A stretch of 64,000 bases of DNA from Bacteroidota bacterium (GTDB taxonomy: Bacteria > Bacteroidota > Bacteroidia > Bacteroidales > Porphyromonadaceae), in the NCBI GenBank assembly GCA_023389855.1, contig JAEWDZ010000008.1:4151-68150 (forward strand), read 5' to 3'. Position 1 is the stretch's first letter, and the number at the start of each line of letters is the position of its first letter. The notes under the pieces were generated by a model. It did no database searches, had not been told where the DNA came from, and worked only from the letters and a program-made list of their open reading frames with translations. The position numbers and the translations under genes were made by a program. Below are positions 35,707 to 45,393 of the stretch, one piece after another.

Positions 35707-36495
35707 TTAAGAGAAAAGTACTCCTAAAGGATTGCCTTCAGAAACCTGATGATACAGAGAAAGGCTTTCTCCATCCCAGCAAGCGTAAGAATTGTGATAT
35801 AACCAGTCTCCCAAGAATATGATTTCAGGCTTTAGTCCTTCTATCATTATCCGCTTGAGTATGTGCCGATGCCCGAAGAGTAAATAGTCGCAGTCGACCA
35901 ACTGTAGGGACCTTTCCTTTGCCCATTCTACGATCCACTCTTGAGACAGGTTACTGGTCTTACGATCTTTTTCGTATCCTTTTTTTCGGCTTACCACACT
36001 ACTCCTACTACCAAGAGGTAGTAACCATCGTGGATGAATAGATCTTGCCAGCAGTTGTGCTATCTTATTGCGAAATAGTCGGTATAGTAAATCTTCCGTA
36101 CGACTATGCAAGCGATACTCTTCATCGCCATGCGATAAGCGAAATCGGCATAGAGACTCTTGTAAGAAAAAATGATGATGATGCACTTCTATTCCCAATT
36201 CTTTCTGGAAATAGTCCTTGAGCCAAAGATCATGATTGCCCACCAAATAGTGGATCTCAGTTCCTCTTTCCTGAAGGCGCGCCATTGTGGCTAAAAAGCG
36301 TATGAACCCTTTAGGCACCGTCGTGCGATACTCCATCCAAAAGTCCAACATATCACCTAAGAAATAGATGGCCTTTGCCTCCGCTTCTACGGATTCCATC
36401 CATGCTGCCAAAGAGCGTTCTGTGGCAATAGATGAAGTATGAACAGGAGATCCAAGATGTGCATCGGATGTGAAGAATATCTTGTCTTTAGGCAT
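35707..36495 (-). CDS. LpxH-like UDP-2,3-diacylglucosamine diphosphatase
   Basis: A 262-residue calcineurin-like phosphoesterase, probably the enzyme cleaving UDP-2,3-diacylglucosamine to lipid X in lipid A synthesis. All metal-site blocks are present: DAHLG (about 11-15), GDMLDFW, GNHDLW, HGDE, and GHRH near the C-terminus. The length is close to LpxH. It ends the operon starting with the Smr gene, 79 nt after DUF59. Assignment to LpxH rather than another phosphoesterase rests on motif layout; other lpx genes are not adjacent. Confidence 0.82.
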   Translation of the reverse strand: MPKDKIFFTSDAHLGSPVHTSSIATERSLAAWMESVEAEAKAIYFLGDMLDFWMEYRTTVPKGFIRFLATMARLQERGTEIHYLVGNHDLWLKDYFQKELGIEVHHHHFFLQESLCRFRLSHGDEEYRLHSRTEDLLYRLFRNKIAQLLARSIHPRWLLPLGSRSSVVSRKKGYEKDRKTSNLSQEWIVEWAKERSLQLVDCDYLLFGHRHILKRIMIEGLKPEIIFLGDWLYHNSYACWDGESLSLYHQVSEGNPLGVLFS

Positions 36496-36574
36496 GATGA
36501 ATTAGCTGCTATAGAAAATAAATGTAGGCTATGTGGCAATATCCCAATAGCCTACAATATACAATCTATGTGAT

Positions 36575-36892
36575 TTATAGGAATCCAAGTTCGAGTTTGG
36601 CTTCTTCGCTCATCATATCCGCACTCCAAGGGGGATCGAAAGTGAGTTCTATATCCACACGGCTTACCCCCTTCACCGCCTCCGTTTTCAGGCGTACATC
36701 CTCGAGAATAAAGTCGGCTGCAGGGCATGCAGGAGCTGTGAGTGTCATGGTGATCGCAACATTTCCTCCTTCATTGACATCGACTTTGTATATTAGGCCT
36801 AAGTCATATATGTTTACAGGGATCTCAGGGTCGTAGACCGTGCGAAGCATGGCAACAATCTTTTCTTCTAATTCAAGGAATTCGTTGTTCAT
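36575..36892 (-). CDS. DUF59/MIP18-family iron-sulfur assembly protein (SufT-like)
   Basis: A 105-residue MIP18-family protein, thought to help mature Fe-S proteins. The family segments VYDPEIPVNIYDLGLIY (about 19-35) and TLTAPACPAADFI with the conserved Cys (about 51-63), then DPPWS, are all there. In some genomes it follows the suf operon; here it lies between DPP11 (12 nt away) and the lpxH-like gene. Nothing else about its partner is visible. Confidence 0.88.
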   Translation of the reverse strand: MNNEFLELEEKIVAMLRTVYDPEIPVNIYDLGLIYKVDVNEGGNVAITMTLTAPACPAADFILEDVRLKTEAVKGVSRVDIELTFDPPWSADMMSEEAKLELGFL

Positions 36893-36904
36893 GGTGTTAT
36901 CTTA

Positions 36905-39055
36905 TTAAAAAACGGGCTGTATCTCTTGGATCAGGCGACTTCCTCCTCCAAATTTATCGACAATGAGGAGTAAATATCGGATATCTAAAATGATACTTCT
37001 TTGGTAGTCGGGTAGATATTCGATATCGCCACCTACACCTTCCCAGTTTCTGTCGAAGTTGAGACCCACTAGTTCTCCTTTTGCGTTAAATACGGGGCTA
37101 CCACTATTGCCGCCTGTCGTATGTGTCGTTGCGCAGAAGTTTACAGGCATAAGCCCGTCTTTATTTGCATAGGGTCCATACTCTTTGTTTTGGTATATCT
37201 GTTTGAGTCGATCAGGTACGACGTATTCGGGATTGGTTGGGTCCTCTTTTTCCATGATTCCGATCATGGTAGTCTGGTGTCCATAGGCTACGTTGTCTCT
37301 AGGGATATAGCCTTGTACTTTTCCATAGGTGAAGCGCAAGGTAAGATTGGCATCGGGCCATAATTCCTTTCCTTTAGCATACTGCATATGGGCGTTAATG
37401 AGGTCCTTCTGAGCGTTTGCCAAAGGTGCGTCAAACGGCAAAAGTTCTCTGCTTAGGTACAGATATTCATCTCGTATCGAAGAGGCAAAAGTGAGCATAG
37501 GATCCGTTTGTAATGCCGTATAGTCGGATTGTTGTATGAACGTATCAAATCTTTCCTTTGGGGCGTAAACGGAATTGTCGAAAATGTAGTCTACATAGGC
37601 TACTATGCTACCTTGCTTTTCTACTCCTTGCTGAATAGCTTTGGGCCAAAACTTTTTTTCTATTCTTTGGCAGTACCTCTCCAGCATCCCTTTCGCGATT
37701 TTACGATCTAATTGCGGGTCGTAGTCTTTATTGAAGAATTTCTCGTGAAAGTCTTTTTTCAGTTTTTCTTTGGCCTTTTGGCGTTCTACTCTGTTATTAG
37801 AGAAAAGCTCTTTGGATGGTATAGGAGATAAAGCGGCTTCTATCCCATATAGTACTCCTTCAGTGAGATACTGTAGTCGACGACGTAGCGATTTTCGCCC
37901 TTGAATGGCCTTTGCAATGGCGTTGGTCGCAGAGATCGCTTTGCTATCGTGCATCTTTTCTGCTTCGGCTAAAAGGGCCATCTGCTGCTGTTTCTTCATT
38001 TCTACCAGATGTCTTTTTTCTATTGCCCAGTTAGCGCCTTGAGCTCTCTTATAAACATTCTGAGAATTGGCATATTTGGCGGCATACTGAATATTGGTTG
38101 CTTCATTTGCGCGCATGGCTTCCATCATAATATCCTGGCGAATACCACGCATTTCTATGCGTATATTATTGTCGATATTTCCCCATTCATCGACTTCAGC
38201 ATCAGTAAAATAGTGATAGGTACGGCCGGGAAAGCCCATGATCATAACAAAGTCATCGCGGTCGACTCCCTTCCCGCTTACTTTTGCCCATCGAGGGGCT
38301 TTGTAAGGCTTGTTGTTTTTGTTGTATTCATAGCTATTGCCTTCGTTATCTGCATATAAGCGGAAAATAGAAAAATCTCCTGTATGTCGTGGCCACATCC
38401 AGTTGTCTGTATCAGCGCCAAACTTACCAATAGCACTAGGTGGTGTCGCTACAAGACGTACATCCTTGAATACCTTATTGATAAACATGTAGTATTTGTT
38501 GCCCCCGTAGAAAGCTTTGATCTCATAGCGGTACCCTTTCTTTTCCATGTTTTTTATGATTTGTGGGGTAAGTGCCGAGAGGTACTGAGGAGAGAGGTAC
38601 TCCATACCTGTCTTGAACTCCTTTTTATTTTTTCTGAGTAGTTCTTGTACCTCTTTAGTTACATCACGTATTTCACGAACCATTTCTACTTCAAGTCCAG
38701 GGCAAGGAAGCTCTTCTCTATAGTCTTTGCTCATGTATCCATCTCGCAAATAATTGGCTTCTACAGAGCTAAGCTGCTGTATTTTGTCGTATCCACAGTG
38801 GTGGTTAGTCAAAAGAAGGGATTCAGAAGAAACTAAGACACCAGAGCATCCTCCATCGAAAAAAACTACAGCATCTTGCAGGTCGGGATTTCCCAATGGA
38901 TCATAAATATCGTTTGCTTCGAGTTTTAACCCGAGTTTTTTCATTTGTGCTATTTGTGTATTTATTTTATCCAACGTCCACATCCCTCCATCTGCAAAGA
39001 GAGGAAGAGTAGAAAGAAATAGCACTAAACTCAGTAGGAGCTTTTTTGTTTTCAT
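36905..39055 (-). CDS. dpp11: S46-family dipeptidyl-peptidase, DPP11 type (Asp/Glu-specific)
   Basis: A 716-residue periplasmic serine exopeptidase that releases dipeptides from oligopeptides. Signal peptide 1-21 leads to the trypsin-like fold; the catalytic His is H85 in TNHHCGYD, C70 and C87 are placed for a disulfide, the Asp lies in GADTDNWMWPRHTGDF and the Ser in GGNSGSP. Eighteen residues after the Ser is Arg (NFDRNWE), the position where Porphyromonas DPP11 has R673 and DPP7 has Gly; it is what gives preference for acidic P1 residues. Length equals DPP11. It fits the peptide-based metabolism of the host. It sits 12 nt before DUF59 and 17 nt after CYTH. Confidence 0.9.
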   Translation of the reverse strand: MKTKKLLLSLVLFLSTLPLFADGGMWTLDKINTQIAQMKKLGLKLEANDIYDPLGNPDLQDAVVFFDGGCSGVLVSSESLLLTNHHCGYDKIQQLSSVEANYLRDGYMSKDYREELPCPGLEVEMVREIRDVTKEVQELLRKNKKEFKTGMEYLSPQYLSALTPQIIKNMEKKGYRYEIKAFYGGNKYYMFINKVFKDVRLVATPPSAIGKFGADTDNWMWPRHTGDFSIFRLYADNEGNSYEYNKNNKPYKAPRWAKVSGKGVDRDDFVMIMGFPGRTYHYFTDAEVDEWGNIDNNIRIEMRGIRQDIMMEAMRANEATNIQYAAKYANSQNVYKRAQGANWAIEKRHLVEMKKQQQMALLAEAEKMHDSKAISATNAIAKAIQGRKSLRRRLQYLTEGVLYGIEAALSPIPSKELFSNNRVERQKAKEKLKKDFHEKFFNKDYDPQLDRKIAKGMLERYCQRIEKKFWPKAIQQGVEKQGSIVAYVDYIFDNSVYAPKERFDTFIQQSDYTALQTDPMLTFASSIRDEYLYLSRELLPFDAPLANAQKDLINAHMQYAKGKELWPDANLTLRFTYGKVQGYIPRDNVAYGHQTTMIGIMEKEDPTNPEYVVPDRLKQIYQNKEYGPYANKDGLMPVNFCATTHTTGGNSGSPVFNAKGELVGLNFDRNWEGVGGDIEYLPDYQRSIILDIRYLLLIVDKFGGGSRLIQEIQPVF

Positions 39056-39072
39056 GATTATATTCCTTATAG

Positions 39073-39561
39073 TTATCGTTTCTTTTTCTTAGCGATTGCT
39101 TCTTCGCCTAGGGAAGAATTGTAATACTGAGGATCTCCTGTAACTTCTTTACCGATGAAGGGCGGAATATCGAATTCTTCTTTTGGATCATGCAGCTCGA
39201 TTTCTGCTAAAACGAGTCCTTCCCATTCATCGTGGAAGACATCTACTTCCCATTGTTTTCCTTTATAAGGGACGATACAACGTTCTTTTTCGATATAGCC
39301 CAAAAGCTTTTGCATCATCATTGTTCGTGCATCGCTTTCAGGTAGCTCGTATTCCCATTCTTTTCGGCTGATCCCATCTTCATCACTTATACTTTTTATG
39401 GTTAGCAGGCAGCGGTCGGGTGTGATGCGCACACGGACAGTAAGCCCCTCGTCATCTCCTACAGCAAGATAGGCTTGTGTGATGGGTATTATACGTGTTG
39501 CCATATTTTTGGCAATACTGAGATCCGTAACCAAAAATTTACGTTCTATTTCCGTAGCCAT
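39073..39561 (-). CDS. CYTH-domain protein (triphosphate tunnel metalloenzyme)
   Basis: A 162-residue protein that is a single CYTH domain. It begins with the signature E-x-E-x-K (E4-I-E6-R-K8) and carries the alternating basic/acidic strands of the tunnel fold (VRVRIT, CLLTIKS, EWEYEL, WEVDVF, LAEIEL). Proteins of this size are usually inorganic triphosphatases or of unknown substrate. It lies 11 nt after the Smr gene and 17 nt before dpp11. Confidence 0.88.
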   Translation of the reverse strand: MATEIERKFLVTDLSIAKNMATRIIPITQAYLAVGDDEGLTVRVRITPDRCLLTIKSISDEDGISRKEWEYELPESDARTMMMQKLLGYIEKERCIVPYKGKQWEVDVFHDEWEGLVLAEIELHDPKEEFDIPPFIGKEVTGDPQYYNSSLGEEAIAKKKKR

Positions 39562-39572
39562 ACCGATTGGGA

Positions 39573-40691
39573 TTAATGGATAGTAACTTGTGTAGCTCCG
39601 AAGCCATACTCCTTGAAAGAGGCATCTTGTGCTGATGCTTTAGGGTAGTGACGTTTGAGTTCATCTAGTATAGCTTTACGCAAAACCCCTTCTCCTTTTC
39701 CATGAATAAAAACCGCTTTAGTCCCTTTGTTATGCTTTATCTCGTCCATCACCTTGCGGAACTCAGTCATCTGAATAGCAAGCAAATCACCAGGAGAGTA
39801 CTCTTCTGGATGTGTTACCAGTAGATGGGCGTGCAGGTCTATTTCTATCGGTTTATCTTCCTTTTTTCTCTTGTTTTTAGCCTTGCTTTTCCTAGCATGT
39901 ACTGGAGACGTGGCATTTTTTTCAGATGCTGTATTATTTATCAGAGATTCCAATTCTTTTGTCGGAAGAACGGTCTTGGATGCAAGTACATCTCTTTCTA
40001 TGATGGGAATGACTATCGCTCCTTCATCGAAAAAGTCGTTGTCCACATAGGCGTGCTTTTTCAATAGGCGGAGTACATCATAATGCACTTTAATGGTGCG
40101 TGCATCTTTCAGAGCAAAACTTTTTTCTCTTTTGAAAGGTATGTATTGCAGATAGAGCGTTTCACGCTGGTGTAAGTTTTGAGGTTTTATCTCTTCAATA
40201 AAGAGTTTGGTGTCTCTTTCTAATTCTCCCTCGAAAATAATCTTGCACATACCACTTCCCTCCTCAGCAACTAATTGAAAGGAAAGGGTATAGTTGCTGT
40301 CATTTATCAGATAGCATTCTATTGGTGAGATCGCTGGTTGTGTAGGCGTCACCATCACCCAAGCCATATAAATGGACAAGTTGTCCCCATCCGCTCGCTC
40401 AGGCATAAGAAGGTGAGGCATAGGAGGTGTTATGAATTCGCGTTGTTTTTCGGATTCATTCTCTATACTAGGTTTGAGTTCACTAGATATACTTTCTTTC
40501 TGAGGTGGAGTATAAGCTGGTACGAAGGTGTCTTTTTCTGCAACAACGACACACTCATTTAGCGGAGTAGGAAGTTCAAAACCATCAGGATCTTCTATCC
40601 AAGCGATTTTTCCTTCGATACGGGCCACTCTTCCTCCTCCTTGAGCATTGAGGTAGCGGACCATATCGCCCACTTTTATATTGTTTTTCAC
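39573..40691 (-). CDS. DUF2027 and Smr-domain protein
   Basis: A 372-residue cytosolic protein typical of Bacteroidetes: an N-terminal DUF2027 segment (KVGDMVRYLNAQGGGRVARI, about 5-24), a central beta domain (about 95-240), and a C-terminal Smr domain (about 275-372) with EIDLHAHLL, VFIHGKGEGVLRKAI and the final GATQV strand. Smr domains bind or nick nucleic acid (MutS2 is a known carrier). The true function of this family is unknown. It opens the five-gene minus-strand operon. Confidence 0.85.
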   Translation of the reverse strand: MKNNIKVGDMVRYLNAQGGGRVARIEGKIAWIEDPDGFELPTPLNECVVVAEKDTFVPAYTPPQKESISSELKPSIENESEKQREFITPPMPHLLMPERADGDNLSIYMAWVMVTPTQPAISPIECYLINDSNYTLSFQLVAEEGSGMCKIIFEGELERDTKLFIEEIKPQNLHQRETLYLQYIPFKREKSFALKDARTIKVHYDVLRLLKKHAYVDNDFFDEGAIVIPIIERDVLASKTVLPTKELESLINNTASEKNATSPVHARKSKAKNKRKKEDKPIEIDLHAHLLVTHPEEYSPGDLLAIQMTEFRKVMDEIKHNKGTKAVFIHGKGEGVLRKAILDELKRHYPKASAQDASFKEYGFGATQVTIH

Positions 40692-40768
40692 GTTATGACG
40701 ATGTTTTATGTTAAGTTTCTATTTGGAAATAGCTTTTTTCTCGATGTTATAGCACTATTTTCAGGTTA

Positions 40769-40776
40769 CAAAGATA
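40769..40776 (-). promoter_or_regulatory. Promoter -7 box of the Smr operon
   Basis: Minus-strand TATCTTTG about 80 nt before the start; no clear -33. The 363-nt divergent region 40692-41054 holds this box, the dut promoter and no gene. Confidence 0.4.
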
Positions 40777-40995
40777 CATAATTCTGATAATATTGGCTGT
40801 GGCGATATTCCAAAAAACATCTGAAATATGTCTCTCCTCCACACACACGCTTTCTCTTTTCTTTTTTGTTTGAATAGCAGAACGATTAGCATCGTGCTAC
40901 ATCATTTTCTTGCCATCGGGTATCTAAGCATGGAGATACTTCATTTCTCTGATATTTGTTTACCTCTTCGTATTCATTATATATCACCGTTTTCA

Positions 40996-41026
40996 TTTGT
41001 TAGTAGATAAAAATTTTGTACCTTAG
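40996..41026 (+). promoter_or_regulatory. Promoter of the dut operon
   Basis: TTTG (40996-40999), 19 nt, TACCTTAG (41019-41026). The transcript would begin about 20 nt before the dut ATG at 41055. Confidence 0.6.
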
Positions 41027-41054
41027 CGAGGTAAATGGCCAAAGGTTGCTATTC

Positions 41055-41495
41055 ATGTCAGGACTAAAAGTAAAGGTTATAAACCGTTCGAAAAACAATT
41101 TGCCTACCTATGCTACGGTGCATGCGGCAGGCATGGATATTGCTGCCCATCTTGAAGAGCCCATAACTTTAGCCCCAATGGAGCGACGCTTGATTCCTAC
41201 CGGCTTATCAATAGCATTGCCTACGGGCTTCGAAGCACAGGTGCGTAGCCGTAGTGGTCTTGCGCTTAAAAGAGGATTGGTTGTGGCTAATTCTCCTGGG
41301 ACAATAGATGCTGATTACCGTGGTGAAATAGGGGTGATTCTTATTAATCTTAGTAGTAACCCGCAGACAATATATCCTGGGGATCGTATTGCACAAATGA
41401 TCGTTGCTCCTTATCTGCGAGTAGAGTGGAGCGACGTAGATCAGCTCGATGAAACCCCTCGTGGAATGGGAGGCTTTGGTCATACAGGAATTTAA
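41055..41495 (+). CDS. dut: dUTP diphosphatase
   Basis: Splits dUTP to dUMP and pyrophosphate, keeping uracil out of DNA and feeding dTMP synthesis. The 146-residue trimeric enzyme has the five family motifs: [45 protein letters not shown] and the C-terminal GFGHTG. The ATG at 41055 gives the usual length; a frame from 41016 overlaps the promoter. It leads a five-gene plus-strand operon (gap 15 nt to the next gene). Confidence 0.95.
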   Translation: MSGLKVKVINRSKNNLPTYATVHAAGMDIAAHLEEPITLAPMERRLIPTGLSIALPTGFEAQVRSRSGLALKRGLVVANSPGTIDADYRGEIGVILINLSSNPQTIYPGDRIAQMIVAPYLRVEWSDVDQLDETPRGMGGFGHTGI

Positions 41496-41510
41496 CGGAA
41501 TAGATCCCTT

Positions 41511-43226
41511 ATGAGACAAGGTGGACTAAGAAAATCGCTTTTTTCCCATATTACAATCTTTTTTTTGTTGCAGATATCTGCTCTTTCGGTTTTGGCGACG
41601 GAAGCAGATACAACCTCTTTCTACGAAAAAAACAGTGCTGACCAGCTATACCGCGCCGCTCTTTCGGAGCAACTATTAGGCCGCTATGGTAGAGCTTTGC
41701 GGTTGCTTCAAATGGGCTATGCGTTGTCTCCTTCGGCGGAGATCGCAGTGACTATAGGTCAAGCGTTGCCCCAAGGCTACGAAACAATGCAAGCTTTTTG
41801 GTTAAAAAAAGCGTTTGATCTATCGCCATCTAATGGCGAATATGCCAAATTGCTCTTTGCTCACTATGTGTCCAAGGGGCAAACGTCATCTGCAATAGAG
41901 GTATTAAATAAACATATAACGCTGAACTCCGAAAACTATGAGGCGCTGATCTTGTTGGCTTCCGCTTATGCCGAACAAAAAGAGTTTGATAAAGCGATCA
42001 AAATATTAGATTCGTTCCCGGCAGAAGGACCCTCCGAGGTTCAGAACTATCAAAAAGAGCAGTTGTTGCTTCAAATCCTCGCTTCCTCGGGTAGGACAGA
42101 TATTGCCAAAAAAGTAATCTCAGCTAATGTGTCGCTAGAAGAGACAGATCCGCAAAAAGTTCTTTCGGTGGCAAGAAAATTATTATCAGTAGGGGCATAT
42201 GACGATGCTTTGGATCTAATCAAAAAGAGCAAAGCTAGACGCACTCCTGATGCCGATATGCTCGTTTTTGAAGCGGTATTGTACCTTAATAAAGGAGATA
42301 GAAAAGGAGCTATCGCTTCATTGAAAGAGTTGATATCTCTCAACGCTTTGTCTACAGAGGAAAAAACTGAGAGGGTGGTCAGCATTATTTCTCTGGACCA
42401 AACGGATAAGAACTCACTAGCAGAGTATCTACCCATCGTACAAGATTTAGCTCGTACCAACCCATCTTCTTATGACGCCCAAGAATTGCTTCTTTCCGTC
42501 TTGTACAGTGTCTCGCAAGAGCAGGCATACAATGATCAATTGAAGTTGATGGTTGCTCGTTTCCCCGAGAAAGATAAACTTTACGAGGCTCTCATCGGAC
42601 TCTATGTTACGGAAGGTCAATTAGAGCAAGCATGCAGAGTAGGTGAAGAAGGTCTTAGACGATGTCCGCAGAAACTTCGTATTTATCTTGTCTTAGGCGG
42701 TGTCGCTCAGTTACAGGGAGACGAAGAAAAAGCTTTAGCCTTGTGGCAGAAAGCGCTTACTTTACCCATAGTAAAAGAGAACGCAGAGGATGCTACCTTA
42801 CGAGCGAGTATCTTGGCATCTATGGGCGACCTCTATTACGAGCGTAGGAACGTTGATAAGGCCTTCGATCTATATGAAAATGCTCTTCGCTACAACCAGA
42901 ATGATGCTATGATTTTAAATAATTATGCCTATTACTTAGGCCTCGAAGGAAAAAAGCTAAAACAGGCTCTCTCCATGGTCCAAAAAGCAAATGAAATAGC
43001 TGAAGACAATCCTACAATATTGGATACTTATGCCTATTTGCTAATGCTCAATAAGGACTATGTCATGGCAGAGATATATATAAGGCGGGCAATAGAGCAT
43101 GCAGATCCCCCAAAAGCAGCACTTTTCAGAAGATATGCAGATATCCTTGAAGTGCAAGGCAAAAAGAATGAGGCGATTATTCAGCGAGAAAAAGCTGATC
43201 GTCTGGAGCAGACTAATGGGAAATAA
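41511..43226 (+). CDS. Exported tetratricopeptide-repeat protein
   Basis: A 571-residue protein with a signal peptide (about 8-30, ends VLA) followed by many TPR units over its whole length, e.g. NYEALILLASAYAEQKEFDKAI (in part), ASMGDLYYERRNVDKAFDLYENAL and DTYAYLLMLNKDYVMAEIYI. TPR repeats serve as protein-binding scaffolds; here it is probably periplasmic, perhaps part of outer-membrane biogenesis, since a DUF4292 lipoprotein and an EnvC-like protein follow. The same gene order is common in Bacteroidetes. Function is unknown. Confidence 0.85.
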   Translation: MRQGGLRKSLFSHITIFFLLQISALSVLATEADTTSFYEKNSADQLYRAALSEQLLGRYGRALRLLQMGYALSPSAEIAVTIGQALPQGYETMQAFWLKKAFDLSPSNGEYAKLLFAHYVSKGQTSSAIEVLNKHITLNSENYEALILLASAYAEQKEFDKAIKILDSFPAEGPSEVQNYQKEQLLLQILASSGRTDIAKKVISANVSLEETDPQKVLSVARKLLSVGAYDDALDLIKKSKARRTPDADMLVFEAVLYLNKGDRKGAIASLKELISLNALSTEEKTERVVSIISLDQTDKNSLAEYLPIVQDLARTNPSSYDAQELLLSVLYSVSQEQAYNDQLKLMVARFPEKDKLYEALIGLYVTEGQLEQACRVGEEGLRRCPQKLRIYLVLGGVAQLQGDEEKALALWQKALTLPIVKENAEDATLRASILASMGDLYYERRNVDKAFDLYENALRYNQNDAMILNNYAYYLGLEGKKLKQALSMVQKANEIAEDNPTILDTYAYLLMLNKDYVMAEIYIRRAIEHADPPKAALFRRYADILEVQGKKNEAIIQREKADRLEQTNGK

Positions 43227-43233
43227 CATTGCA

Positions 43234-44100
43234 ATGAACTCCATTAAATATTATGTTTTTGTATTATTCGTAGCATCTTCGTTACTACTGAATGCATGTC
43301 AGATCAAGAAAAAAGTAGTTGATTCGAAGCCAGGGCGTGAAAGTATCGATAGATCGAAACCCGATAAGGAGGTAAGAGACCAGTTCTTAGCGACTCTCCC
43401 TTTATCAAAGCCATTTCAGTGTACTGGTACCATAGAGATGGAAGCAAAAGGTCAAACGCTCAGTTCATCGCTACGCCTCTCTGTCTATCCATCGGAGGGC
43501 TTTATGCTATCCATACGCCCGATACCTCTTATGGAAGTTGCACGTATTTATTGCTTTCCGACCGGTGTCCTCTTTGTAAATAAGATAGAAAAAACCTATG
43601 TGGAGAGTTCCTATCAGGCGTTGTCAGAAAATCTCAATGTTGACCTTTCTTACGACCTTATAGAACGCTTATTGTTTGGCTATATGCTCCCTTATGAGCA
43701 GCTGCTTGATGCTCCGCTAAATACGACGTTTTCGTTTACCGCTAAGCGCACGCCATTTATTTTTACTTACTTATTGGATCCGGATATTTTTCGTCCTATG
43801 CGTTTATTCATTTCTCCGGAGCAAAGCCCCGATAATTTATTGAAGATGACGTATGAGCGTTATACTGAAACAACTCTCGGTGGATACCCTCAAGAGATCT
43901 CACTAAGATATGACCCTCCAACGCCGAGGGCTTCACATCAGTATTCAGAACCTTTTTCTATGCAGCTATCGCTTACACCAAAAGAGTCAACCCCATCTGT
44001 CATTAGGGAGATGATACAGCGCCCTTCCCTCTCCTCTTATCGAAGACTCTCTCTGTACGACCTGTTTTCGCTACTGGGTTCTTTTTCCTTCGTCGATTAG
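43234..44100 (+). CDS. DUF4292-family lipoprotein
   Basis: A 288-residue lipoprotein: signal peptide with lipobox LLNAC (C19), then a beta-rich domain resembling the LolA/LolB-type half-barrel seen in DUF4292. The ATG at 43234 gives a clean signal peptide 7 nt after the TPR stop; an alternative at 43216 overlaps that stop. A role in carrying lipid or lipoprotein in the periplasm is suggested by the fold class only. It is 33 nt before the EnvC-like gene. Confidence 0.75.
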   Translation: MNSIKYYVFVLFVASSLLLNACQIKKKVVDSKPGRESIDRSKPDKEVRDQFLATLPLSKPFQCTGTIEMEAKGQTLSSSLRLSVYPSEGFMLSIRPIPLMEVARIYCFPTGVLFVNKIEKTYVESSYQALSENLNVDLSYDLIERLLFGYMLPYEQLLDAPLNTTFSFTAKRTPFIFTYLLDPDIFRPMRLFISPEQSPDNLLKMTYERYTETTLGGYPQEISLRYDPPTPRASHQYSEPFSMQLSLTPKESTPSVIREMIQRPSLSSYRRLSLYDLFSLLGSFSFVD

Positions 44101-44133
44101 TTGTTGGATTCTATCACCATCCTTTTGATATAA

Positions 44134-45393
44134 ATGCTTATGCGTTTTCTTAGATTCTTTTTCATTTTTGTTCTTCTTATTCTTTCTGCTGGGGTAGCCT
44201 TTTCTCAGGCGAAGTCGAAAAAGGTTTTAGAACTCGAGCGTCAACGCAAAAAGGCTCTTGAGCAAGTCGCTAAGACCGAACAAGAAATAAAAAATGTCAG
44301 AGCCAATAAAAGCAAGAAGCAGCGAGAAGAACAATTGCTGAAGAAGCAAGTCGCTCAGCGACAAAAAGCACTATCTATCTTAGATCTTGAGATCAAGGCC
44401 CTTTCACAGAGTATTGACTCTTTGGCGCTGCAAGAATTGCACCTTCGCAATCAAGAAGAGATCCATAAGAAAAGCTATGAGCGTAGCTTGCTCGCCTTGC
44501 AAAAGCAAAAGAATAGTACGGATAAATTAGTTTTTATTTTATCGAGTAAAAACTTTGATCAGGGTATTCGTCGCTCACGATTTATCACCCAATATGCACG
44601 TGCCAATCAGCAGGCCGCAGAAGCTCTCCGAAGTACGCGTAATCAGATCTTAGCTACACAGCGATCGATAATCTTGCATAAGAAAGACAAGAGTTCTTTG
44701 CTAGCCGTGCGGGAAAAAGAAAAGAATAAACTCGAAGCCCAGCACAGAGCTACTGGTCAGGAACTTCTTACACTAAAAGGACAAGAAAAAAAACTACAGA
44801 AGCTACGAAATAAATACCAGCAGCAAGCCAATGCTCTCAATAAAAAGATAGAAGAACGCATTGCTTATGAAATCGCAGAGGCGGATCGTAAGGCTCGCGA
44901 AGCCAATAAAAAAGGTGGTAAAACTGAAAAGCGCGTCGCGGTGAATAAAGGTGGCTATGCCATGACCGCTGAGGAACGAAAGCTATCTGGAAGTTTTGCT
45001 GGAAATAAAGGCAACCTACTAGTCCCCGTGAATGGTCAGTACACGATAATATCACACTTTGGAGTTCAGCAACACAAGGCCGCCAGCAAAGTACAAACAA
45101 ACAATGCGGGTATTGATATAAAAGTGCCTAAGGGAACACACGCAAGAGCGGTTTTTGATGGGGTCGTTACCAAGGTCTTTGTTTTACCTGGATACAATAC
45201 TTCCATCATCATCCGCCACGGGAATTATTTGACGGTATATGCCAATCTTTCCTCCGTAAACGTATCCACCGGTCAGAAGGTAAAGACAGGACAGACTATC
45301 GGTGTCGTCGCTACTAACGAGGGAAATACGATATTGCACTTTCAACTCTGGTACGAACGTAATAAACAAAATCCAGAATTATGGATACGATAA
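44134..45393 (+). CDS. EnvC-like protein: coiled coil plus degenerate LytM/M23 domain
   Basis: A 419-residue exported protein: signal peptide (about 1-24), a long coiled coil (about 25-265) and a LytM domain (about 290-419). The M23 active site is largely gone: the H-x-x-x-D His is N324 (with D328 kept), the YAH His is N371, and the first His of HxH is I400 (H402 kept). This pattern is that of EnvC/NlpD-like activators, which bind and switch on cell-wall amidases at the division site rather than cutting peptidoglycan. Family and loss of His are seen; the amidase partner is inferred and not in the window. The stop overlaps ribF by 13 nt. Confidence 0.85.
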   Translation: MLMRFLRFFFIFVLLILSAGVAFSQAKSKKVLELERQRKKALEQVAKTEQEIKNVRANKSKKQREEQLLKKQVAQRQKALSILDLEIKALSQSIDSLALQELHLRNQEEIHKKSYERSLLALQKQKNSTDKLVFILSSKNFDQGIRRSRFITQYARANQQAAEALRSTRNQILATQRSIILHKKDKSSLLAVREKEKNKLEAQHRATGQELLTLKGQEKKLQKLRNKYQQQANALNKKIEERIAYEIAEADRKAREANKKGGKTEKRVAVNKGGYAMTAEERKLSGSFAGNKGNLLVPVNGQYTIISHFGVQQHKAASKVQTNNAGIDIKVPKGTHARAVFDGVVTKVFVLPGYNTSIIIRHGNYLTVYANLSSVNVSTGQKVKTGQTIGVVATNEGNTILHFQLWYERNKQNPELWIR

